Origin: Nesterenkonia sp. PF2B19
GTDB lineage: Bacteria; Actinomycetota; Actinomycetes; Actinomycetales; Micrococcaceae
DNA length: 64,000 nt
Direction: 5' to 3'
NCBI RefSeq assembly: GCF_001758425.2
Contig: NZ_MDSS02000005.1
Coordinates: 49,306-113,305 of the forward strand
Shown here: positions 57,801 through 64,000 of the stretch, piece after piece
How positions within the stretch are numbered: the first letter of the stretch is position 1
Layout: each line of letters starts with the position of its first letter
The notes under the pieces: model-generated
Database searches by the model: none
What the model was told of the DNA's origin: nothing
Seen by the model: only the letters and a program-made list of their open reading frames with translations
Program-made: the position numbers and the translations under genes

Positions 57801-57898
57801 TTCTTCGACGTCTTCGCGCGGCTGCCAGCGCCGGTGCCGGATGTCTTCTTGCGTCCGTCCGTGCTGGCGGCGCGCGAGGGGGAAGTACGTGTCGCCAT
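54860..57898 (-). CDS. ftsK: DNA translocase FtsK
   Basis: The roughly 1012-residue protein has an N-terminal basic segment and four membrane helices (about residues 70-240), then a long Pro/Ala/Glu-rich linker to about 440. The motor follows, with Walker A [17 protein letters not shown], Walker B [16 protein letters not shown] and [32 protein letters not shown]. A gamma winged-helix domain has [46 protein letters not shown]. It pumps chromosomal DNA at division. The ATG at 57898 is preferred over a TTG three codons earlier. The last 70 residues are low-complexity. Confidence 0.95.
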   Translation of the reverse strand: [1012 protein letters not shown]

Positions 57899-58023
57899 AC
57901 CCGCCAACTTACCCCGGAAGCGCCGGGATCACGGTGATGGCCACACCTTTGGGCCCAGATCGGCCTGCCCCGGGACCACAGCGGGAGACCCGACGTCGAC
58001 CCGGCGGCCGGCCGCTGTCGGGA

Positions 58024-59706
58024 TCAGGTCTCCACGACCACCGGGACGATCATCGGCTTGCGACGCAGCTTCCGGTTGACCCAGGAGCCGATGGTGCGCC
58101 GGACGATCTGCTGGAGCTGATGGGTGGTGTGCTCCTTGTTGTCCTGGATGGCCTCGGTCAGCGCCCGGGCGATCTTCTCCTTGATGTCCTTGAAGACCTT
58201 CTCCTCCTCGGCCACGCCGCGGGCGTGGATGTCCGGGCCGGAGACGATCTGACCGGTCTGACGGTTCACCACCGTGATCACCGAGATGAATCCCTCTTCA
58301 CCGAGGGTTCGGCGGTCCTTCAGGTCGGCGTCGGTGATCTCCCCGATGGAGGAGCCGTCCACGTAGACGTAGCCGCATTCGATCTGCCCGGTGATGCGGG
58401 CGACGCCGTCGCGCAGATCCACGACGGTGCCGTCCTCGCACTGCAGGATCCGCTCGGGGTCGATCCCGGTCGACTCCGCGAGCCGACCGTTGGCGATCAG
58501 GTGCCGGGTCTCGCCGTGCACCGGCATGACGTTCTTCGGCCGGACGATGTTGTAGCAGTAGAGCAGCTCACCGGCCGACGCGTGGCCGGAGACGTGCACC
58601 TTGGCGGTGCCCTTGTGCACCACCTCGGCGCCGAGCTTGAGCAGCCCGTTGATGACCCGGAAGACCGCGTTCTCGTTGCCGGGGATCAGCGACGAGGCGA
58701 GGATGACGGTGTCGCCCTCCCCCACCTGGATCTGGTGGTCGCCGTTGGCCATGCGCGAGAGCGCCGCCATCGGTTCGCCCTGCGAGCCTGTGGACATCAG
58801 GACCACCTCGGAGTCGGGGTAGCTGTCCACCTTCTTCATATCCACCAGGATGCCCTCCGGCACGTCCAGGTAGCCCAGCTTGGCGGCGATGCCCATGTTG
58901 CGCACCATCGAACGCCCCACGAAGGCCACCTTGCGGTTGTGCGCATGGGCGGCGTCGAGCACCTGCTGGACGCGGTGGACATGGGAGGAGAAGGAGGCCA
59001 CGATGATGCGCCGGCTGGAGGTGCCGAAGAGCTGGTCCAGGGTGGGGCCGATCTCCTTCTCCGGCGTGGTGAAGCCCGGGACGTCGGCGTTGGTGGAGTC
59101 CGTCATGAACAGGTCCACGCCCTCTTCGCCGAGCTTGGCGAAGTGCCGCAGGTCGGTGATCCGTCCGTCCAAGGGCAGCTGGTCCATCTTGAAGTCGCCG
59201 GTGTGCAGCACGGAGCCGGCCTCGGTGCGGATGTGCACCGCCAGCGCGTCAGGGATCGAGTGGTTGACCGCGACGAACTCACATTCGAAGGGCGCCAGCT
59301 CTTCGACGTCGCCCTCCTTGACCGCCAGGGTGTAGGGCTTGATGCGATGCTCGGCGAGCTTCGCCTCGATCAGCGCCAGCGTGAGGGTGGAGCCGATCAG
59401 CGGGATGTCCGGCTTCCTGCGCAGCAGGTAGGGCACCGCACCGATGTGGTCCTCGTGCCCGTGGGTGAGCACCAGCCCGACGACGTCGTCCAGGCGGTCC
59501 TCGATGTAGCTGAAGTCCGGCAGGATGAGGTCCACGCCGGGCTGCTCCTCCTCCGGGAAGAGGACGCCGCAGTCGACGATGAGGATCTTGCCGTCGAGCT
59601 CGAACACCGCCATGTTGCGCCCGACCTCTCCAAGACCACCGAGAGGCACGATGCGCATCGTGCCCTTCTTGAGCTTCGGCGGGGTGATCAGGCGCTGTGC
59701 TGCCAA
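58024..59706 (-). CDS. rnj: Ribonuclease J
   Basis: The 560-residue metallo-beta-lactamase/beta-CASP nuclease has the metal site LVLTHGHEDHIGAVPYLL, an MRIVPLGGLGEVGRNMAVFE opening, VLHTGDFKMDQLP, and beta-CASP motifs including MPVHGETRHLIANG. It acts as 5'-3' exonuclease and endonuclease in RNA decay and rRNA maturation. The start appears to be the TTG at 59706, with AGGAGG ten bases before it; no ATG or GTG fits the conserved N-terminus. Confidence 0.95.
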   Translation of the reverse strand: MAAQRLITPPKLKKGTMRIVPLGGLGEVGRNMAVFELDGKILIVDCGVLFPEEEQPGVDLILPDFSYIEDRLDDVVGLVLTHGHEDHIGAVPYLLRRKPDIPLIGSTLTLALIEAKLAEHRIKPYTLAVKEGDVEELAPFECEFVAVNHSIPDALAVHIRTEAGSVLHTGDFKMDQLPLDGRITDLRHFAKLGEEGVDLFMTDSTNADVPGFTTPEKEIGPTLDQLFGTSSRRIIVASFSSHVHRVQQVLDAAHAHNRKVAFVGRSMVRNMGIAAKLGYLDVPEGILVDMKKVDSYPDSEVVLMSTGSQGEPMAALSRMANGDHQIQVGEGDTVILASSLIPGNENAVFRVINGLLKLGAEVVHKGTAKVHVSGHASAGELLYCYNIVRPKNVMPVHGETRHLIANGRLAESTGIDPERILQCEDGTVVDLRDGVARITGQIECGYVYVDGSSIGEITDADLKDRRTLGEEGFISVITVVNRQTGQIVSGPDIHARGVAEEEKVFKDIKEKIARALTEAIQDNKEHTTHQLQQIVRRTIGSWVNRKLRRKPMIVPVVVET

Positions 59707-59824
59707 GGTGATGGACCTCCTGGGTCGGGTGTCAGGTCTGCGATACGCGTGCCTTCGAGCCTACGTGCTCCTCCGGCTCCTCACCTAGGCAGGCCCTCAG
59801 ACCGGTCCCGGTGGCGAGAGTGGG

Positions 59825-60787
59825 TCAGAGGTTCCAGCCGGCCTCACGGAGGTCGGCCAGGACCAGCTCCTTCTCCGTCTCATTGGCCTGTACGAGCGGA
59901 AGCCGCACGTCGGGGGCGATGGGGAAGCCGAGCCAGTCCAGGACCAGCTTCGAGGAGACCGCACCTTGGACACGAGTCATCATGGCGCGGATGACCGGGC
60001 CCAACTCGCCGTGGACGATGCGGGCCTCCTTGAGGTCGTAGTTCAGCACCGCGTCGATCATCCGGCGGAAGTGCGGGCTGGCCACGTGCGAGGTCACCGA
60101 GACGACGCCGACCGCTCCCATGGCCATCCAGGCCAGGACGTTCTGGTCGTCGCCCGAGTAGACCTCCAGCTCGGTCTTGGTGAGCACCTCGGTGGTCGCG
60201 GTGATGTCGTTCTTCGCGTCCTTGAGCGACATGATGTGCGGGTGCTCGGCGAGCTTGAGGATCGTCTCGGTCTCGATGGCGATGCCGGAGCGGCCCGGGA
60301 TGTCGTAGATCATCAGCGGCAGGTCGGCGGCATTGGCGACGGCCTCGTAGTGGGCGAGCACACCGTCCTGGCTGGGCTTGTTGTAGTACGGGGTGACCAC
60401 GAGCTGCCCGTCGGCCCCGGCCCGCTCGGCACGCCGGGCCATCTCCAGGTCATGCGAGGTGTGGTTGGTGCTGGTGCCGGCGATGACCTTGGCACGGTCC
60501 CCGACGGCGGACTTCGCCGCCCGGACCAGGCCTTCCTTCTCATGGTCCTCCAGCGTGGAGGTCTCCCCAGTGGTCCCGGAGACCACGAGCGAGTCGTTGC
60601 CCTCCTCCACCAGCTTGACGGCGAGCGCCTCGAAGGCCTCGTAGTCGACGCGGTCATCCGAAGTGAACGGGGTGACCATCGCGGTGATGAGATGCCCGAA
60701 GTGCGGATCGGTCTGATCCGGGTGCTTGACCTCGCCCTCGGTGAGGTGAAGGTCGAACTCGTGTGTCAGCTCGTTGTCGCTCGCCAT
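59825..60787 (-). CDS. dapA: 4-hydroxy-tetrahydrodipicolinate synthase
   Basis: The 320-residue aldolase condenses pyruvate and aspartate semialdehyde in the diaminopimelate and lysine pathway. It contains VVSGTTGETSTLEDHEK, VVTPYYNKPSQDGVLAHYEA, the proton-relay Tyr in MIYDIPGRSGI and the Schiff-base Lys in IMSLKDAKNDI. dapB and dapF are also in the window, but not in one operon. The ATG at 60787 is adjacent to the divergent DUF418 promoter. Confidence 0.95.
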   Translation of the reverse strand: MASDNELTHEFDLHLTEGEVKHPDQTDPHFGHLITAMVTPFTSDDRVDYEAFEALAVKLVEEGNDSLVVSGTTGETSTLEDHEKEGLVRAAKSAVGDRAKVIAGTSTNHTSHDLEMARRAERAGADGQLVVTPYYNKPSQDGVLAHYEAVANAADLPLMIYDIPGRSGIAIETETILKLAEHPHIMSLKDAKNDITATTEVLTKTELEVYSGDDQNVLAWMAMGAVGVVSVTSHVASPHFRRMIDAVLNYDLKEARIVHGELGPVIRAMMTRVQGAVSSKLVLDWLGFPIAPDVRLPLVQANETEKELVLADLREAGWNL

Positions 60788-60806
60788 AGCACGTAGCCTA
60801 CCGTCT

Positions 60807-62044
60807 GTGGACAGCCCCAGCACCGCCGGCCCGGCCCCGCGTCGCCGCCGCGCCCTCCGCTCCCCTGCTCGCATCTCCGGGGTCGACGCGGCCCGATGTC
60901 TGGCCCTGCTGGGCATGATGGCCGTCCACGTGCTCTCCACCACCGATGAGTTCACCGGTGATCCGACCGTCGCGGGGTGGCTGTTCACGGGCAGGCCCTC
61001 CGCCCTGTTCGCCCTGCTGGCCGGGGTCGGGCTGGCGCTGCTCTGCGGCGGAGCCGCGGGACCGGGCACGCGGGAACGCATGACCTGGAACCGGAAAGCG
61101 GTGGCGGTCCGGGCCGTGCTGATCCTGGTGATCGGTCTGGCTGTGGCGATGTTGGAGACCTCGGTGGCGATCATCCTGGTCCACTACGGGCTGCTGTTCC
61201 TCCTGGCGCTGCCGTTCCTGTCGCTGCGGGCCCGTCCGCTGCTGATGCTGGCCGCCATTTGGGTGGTGCTGGCGCCGGTGGCGTACCGGCTGGTCTACCT
61301 CGCGCTGAGCGCCGAGCTGGACCATTTCGCGGAGTCCTGGCGGCTGTGGCACTCCCCCGAGTTCGGCGATCTGGCGCAGCCGGGTCTGCTGGCGATGGAT
61401 CTGGCGGTGTCGGGCTACTATCCGCTCATCATCTGGCCGGCTACCTGTTCACGGGTCTGGCGATCGGCCGCCTGCGGCTCACCGAGACGGCGGTGGCGGT
61501 GCGGCTCGCCGTCGTCGGCGCGCTGCTGGCCGCCTGCACCTACCTGGTGGGACGGGTGACGCTGGCGGTCAGCGCCATCGTGCCGGACCTCTCCGCGGCC
61601 ACCGGCATGCCGGAGCCGGTGGTGCGCGGCGAGCTGCTCACCGGCACGCTGCTGCCCCTCATCGAGGATCCCCGCTGGCACCTGCTGGCCACGCCGCATT
61701 CGGGCAGCTCCCTGGACGTGCTCCACACCGTAGGCACCTCCCTGGCGGTGCTGGGCGTCTGCCTGCTGGTCACGGATCGGCTCGGCGCTCTGGCCGCCCC
61801 CGTGGTGGGCGCCGGAGCGATGCCTCTGACTCTGTATGTGGGGCACCTGGTGGTGCTGCACCTGTGGCGGGACGACGACGGCCCCCTGAACTCCCCGGAG
61901 GTCAGCGGGCCTGTGATCATGGTCCTGCTCACGGTCCTGGCCCTGGCCGGCGGGCTGCTGAAGCACGCGCTGGGACGGCGCGGCCCCTTGGAAGCGGTCA
62001 CGCATGCGGCCGGAGCCGCGGCGGCAGGGCCCCGCCCCGCGTGA
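60807..62044 (+). CDS. DUF418/acyltransferase-like multispan membrane protein, frame broken by one missing base
   Basis: The protein of about 413 residues has a basic start, then ISGVDAARCLALLGMMAVHVL, typical of DUF418 and heparan-alpha-glucosaminide acetyltransferase-like proteins, and about nine membrane helices. The first frame fails after YYPLIIW; adding one base near 61435-61438 joins it to LAGYLFTGLAIGRLRLTETA. The C-terminal helices include AGAMPLTLYVGHLVVLHLW. The substrate is unknown. The GTG at 60807 follows TAGCCT (60794-60799), suggesting a leaderless transcript. The stop lies inside the first copy of a 29-bp repeat. Confidence 0.82.
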
Positions 62045-62113
62045 GGCGCACCGAGGCCGGTACTGCCGCCACCGTGGGGATGCCGGCAGGGCCCCGCCCC
62101 GCGTGAGGCGCAC
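62023..62113. repeat. 29-bp direct repeat around the DUF418 gene stop
   Basis: The sequence GGCAGGGCCCCGCCCC followed by GCGTGAGGCGCAC occurs at 62023-62051 and again, without mismatch, at 62085-62113. The first copy supplies the last codons and TGA of the DUF418 gene. The second lies in the leader region of dapB. The GC-rich core can fold (GGGCCCC), so the pair may act in termination. Confidence 0.85.
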
Positions 62114-62191
62114 GGGTGTCCTGAGACCCGCCGCCGGACGGCTCGTCATCGCATGCCGTCGACGTCGCTGGTGGACGATACGCTGGTGTCC

Positions 62192-62953
62192 ATGAGCCGA
62201 ACTGAGATGCGTGTAGCCGTGCTCGGTGCCCGAGGGCGCATGGGCACCGAAGCGGTGAAGGCGGTCGACGGAGCCGATGACATGGAGCTGGTCGCCCAGC
62301 TGGGCCGGGGCGACGCACTGGAGGAGATCCGCGAGGCCGGTGCGACCCATGTCGTGGACCTCAGCGTCCCCGATGCCACCGAGGACAACGTCCGCTTCGC
62401 CGTCGAGCACGGCATCCACGCCGTGGTGGGCGCCACCGGCTGGGACGCCCCGCGCCTGTCCCGCCTGGAGGAGCTGCTCGCCCAGCGCCCGGAGACCGGG
62501 GTGCTCATCGCCCCGAACTTCGCCCTGGGCTCGGTGCTGGCCACCGCATTCGCCGCCAAGGCGGCCCGGTACTTCGAGTCGGCGGAGATCATCGAGCTGC
62601 ACCACCCGGACAAGGTGGACGCCCCCTCCGGCACGGCGGTGCGCACCGCGGAACTGATGGGGCAGGCCCGCCGCGACGCCGGCGTCGCACCTTCCCCCGA
62701 TGCCACGGTCAAGGACCCCGACGGCGCCCGCGGCGCCGTGGTGGAGGACATCCATGTCCATGCGGTGCGGCTGCGCGGGCTGGTGGCCCACCAGGAGGTG
62801 CTGCTCGGCTCCGCCGGGGAACAGCTGACATTCCGCCACGACTCCTTCGACCGGGCGTCCTTCATGCCGGGCGTGCTGCTGGGGCTGCGCACCGTCGCCT
62901 CCCGACCAGGGCTCACCCACGGCCTGGACAGCTACCTGGACCTGGGGCTGTAG
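62192..62953 (+). CDS. dapB: 4-hydroxy-tetrahydrodipicolinate reductase
   Basis: The 253-residue reductase has MRVAVLGARGRMGTEAVKAV (dinucleotide site), GATGWD, APNFALGSVLATAFAAKAARYF, and the substrate motif ELHHPDKVDAPSGTAVRTAELM with catalytic His and Lys. Residues near the end (RASFMPGVLLGLR) are typical. The ATG at 62192 is used; a TACGCT at 62179-62184 sits seven bases before it, and no ribosome binding site is seen. Confidence 0.95.
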   Translation: MSRTEMRVAVLGARGRMGTEAVKAVDGADDMELVAQLGRGDALEEIREAGATHVVDLSVPDATEDNVRFAVEHGIHAVVGATGWDAPRLSRLEELLAQRPETGVLIAPNFALGSVLATAFAAKAARYFESAEIIELHHPDKVDAPSGTAVRTAELMGQARRDAGVAPSPDATVKDPDGARGAVVEDIHVHAVRLRGLVAHQEVLLGSAGEQLTFRHDSFDRASFMPGVLLGLRTVASRPGLTHGLDSYLDLGL

Positions 62954-62959
62954 GTCGCG

Positions 62960-63409
62960 GTGAAGGCGAAGATCTGGACCTCGCTGGTCATCCTGCTGCT
63001 GATCATCTTCCTCGGCGCGGCCGGGTACAACGCCTGGCGGCTGCTCACCGCGGAGGAGACCGCCGCGCAGCTCATCGGCGTCGGCGCGGTGCTGGTCATC
63101 GCCCTGGGCGCCTGGGTGCTGGTCCGTGAGCTGCTCTTCGGCCTCGGCTCCGAGCGGCTGGGGCGCATCCTCGACGCGGAGGGCGGCCTGCCGGAGGACA
63201 GGGTGGAGCGCTCGCCCGGTGGCCGGCCGAACCGCCAGCAGGCCGACGAGCAGTTCGGCCGCTATGCCGCCGAGGCTGAGGCGAACCCCGAGGACTGGCG
63301 CAGCTGGTTCCGGCTCTCGGTGGCCTATGACGTCGCCTCGGATCGCAGCCGGGCACGAAAGATGATGCGACGGGCCATCCGGATGCAGCGGTCCGAGTCC
63401 CGCAGCTGA
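62960..63409 (+). CDS. Small membrane protein with TPR-like tail
   Basis: The 149-residue protein has two N-terminal helices (SLVILLLIIFLGAAGYNAW and LIGVGAVLVIALGAWVLV), then RQQADEQFGRYAAEAEANPEDWRSWFRLSVAYDVASDRSRARKMMRRAI. That stretch is one TPR-like helix pair. It begins six bases after dapB with a GTG and is probably co-transcribed. No function is known; similar proteins follow dapB in related Micrococcales. Confidence 0.75.
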   Translation: MKAKIWTSLVILLLIIFLGAAGYNAWRLLTAEETAAQLIGVGAVLVIALGAWVLVRELLFGLGSERLGRILDAEGGLPEDRVERSPGGRPNRQQADEQFGRYAAEAEANPEDWRSWFRLSVAYDVASDRSRARKMMRRAIRMQRSESRS

Positions 63410-63419
63410 GGCTCGCCCG

Positions 63420-64000
63420 GTGACCAGCACCACCGCCTACGTCTGCGTCCACGGCATCGGGGTCCACGAGTCCGGTCATCTGGCCGCCCAGACCCACGAC
63501 TCTGCGCGCCGCGGCGTCGAGGCCGCCGGTGGGACCCTCACCGACCTGCCCGTGGACGCCGCCGCTCCAGCAGAGCTGAGCCACCGGGCACGCGTGGAGC
63601 TTCCCGGACGCGAGCCGTTCATCGCCGAGTTCCACGACGGCTGGTGGGACTCTGGGACGCGAGCCCCACATTTCTGGGCGGTGCTGATGTGGCTGCTGGA
63701 GGTCGCACCCTTCGCCCTGATCAGCGGCGTCGGCGGCTGGTGCGGCGACCGTTGGAGGGAGGCGGGCGACGGCGCCCGGCCCCAGACGGTGGCGGGACCG
63801 CTGCGCACCGCGGGCCGCCGGGTGGGCGCCTGGTGACCTCAGGGGCCATGCTGGCCGCAGTTCCGCCGGCGTGCTGGTCCTGCTGGTGCTGCTGCCCTGG
63901 CCGGCGTCATCCCGGCGTGGCGGCGTCGTCTCCGCCCGCTGATGGTCGAGATCATCGGCGACGCCTGGCTGGTACCGGTCGGCGACCGTGCCGCTCGGCC
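63420..64000 (+). CDS. Partial gene for an unknown membrane-associated protein, several frame breaks, runs off the window
   Basis: The GTG at 63420 opens a frame reading TSTTAYVCVHGIGVHESGHL, and a hydrophobic segment HFWAVLMWLLEVAPFALISGVGG appears near residue 80-102. The frame stops at 63836. Coding-like sequence continues in other frames: VTSGAMLAAV from 63833, AGVLVLLVLLPWPA around 63868, and LMVEIIGDAWLVPVGDRA from 63939 to the end. Two or three single-base deletions would join them. The VHGIG start is reminiscent of alpha/beta-hydrolases, but no catalytic motif is visible, so no function is given. Confidence 0.55.

Overview
The window is high-GC actinobacterial chromosome, most likely Micrococcales and probably Micrococcaceae (Nesterenkonia-like proteins are acidic and Asp/Glu-rich, but the genus is a guess). 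Pointers are the fused 2-oxoglutarate decarboxylase Kgd, GuaB1, the SigR/RsrA pair, bL37, PriA-type HisA, ClgR, the order prfB-ftsE-ftsX next to smpB-ssrA, a tmRNA tag reading ADSKRTDFALAA, and many GTG or apparently leaderless starts. Almost everything is core chromosome. I see no prophage, insertion sequence, CRISPR array or tRNA gene.

Layout. 1-6.8 kb: guaB1 (-), kgd (+), a degenerate SGNH-hydrolase-like gene and bL37. 7-12.3 kb: sigR-rsrA (-), a DoxX-family gene, then the aroA-rsgA-hisN operon. 12.4-15.8 kb: a manganese-type ABC importer with its MntR-like repressor behind an operator-overlapped promoter. 15.8-16.8 kb: a pair of Fluc/CrcB fluoride channel genes. 16.9-18.8 kb: a TIGR02569-type gene, smpB and the tmRNA gene ssrA. 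18.9-23.2 kb: ftsX, an unusually long ftsE, and prfB. 23.3-28.1 kb: a Tad pilus locus. 28.4-32.4 kb: a divergent FHA/FtsK ATPase resembling EssC of type VIIb secretion. 32.5-34.7 kb: two PepSY-like lipoproteins and a MarR regulator. 34.7-39 kb: hisC-hisB-hisH-priA-sseB. 39.2-44.5 kb: LysM/lexA SOS divergon, dinG-type helicase, hflX. 45-51.8 kb: methyltransferase, dapF, miaA, miaB, recX, recA, DUF3046. 52-64 kb: MarR, clgR, cinA, pgsA, ftsK, rnj, dapA, a DUF418 protein, dapB and two trailing genes.

Regulatory logic. Three promoters match GGAA(T/C)-N18-GTTG exactly, the SigR/SigH consensus. They lie in front of sigR itself, ssrA (tmRNA) and clgR. The window therefore appears to hold a thiol-stress module: sensor (RsrA/SigR), ribosome rescue and tagging (SsrA/SmpB) and activation of the Clp proteases (ClgR). 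A second circuit is SOS: LexA-type boxes lie in the LysM/lexA divergon and upstream of recA. A third is MntR control of manganese uptake. An array of four TCTCA direct repeats at exact 11-bp phase precedes the second PepSY lipoprotein and looks like response-regulator sites.

Sequence quality. At least eleven reading-frame breaks interrupt otherwise well-preserved genes, including dapF, miaB, hisH, cinA, tadB, the Mn permease and three within the EssC-like gene. Every one is repaired by restoring a single missing base. The uniform polarity, in genes that include essential ones, points to uncorrected deletion errors in the assembly rather than to pseudogenes or programmed frameshifting. Broken genes are annotated as single spans with the break noted.
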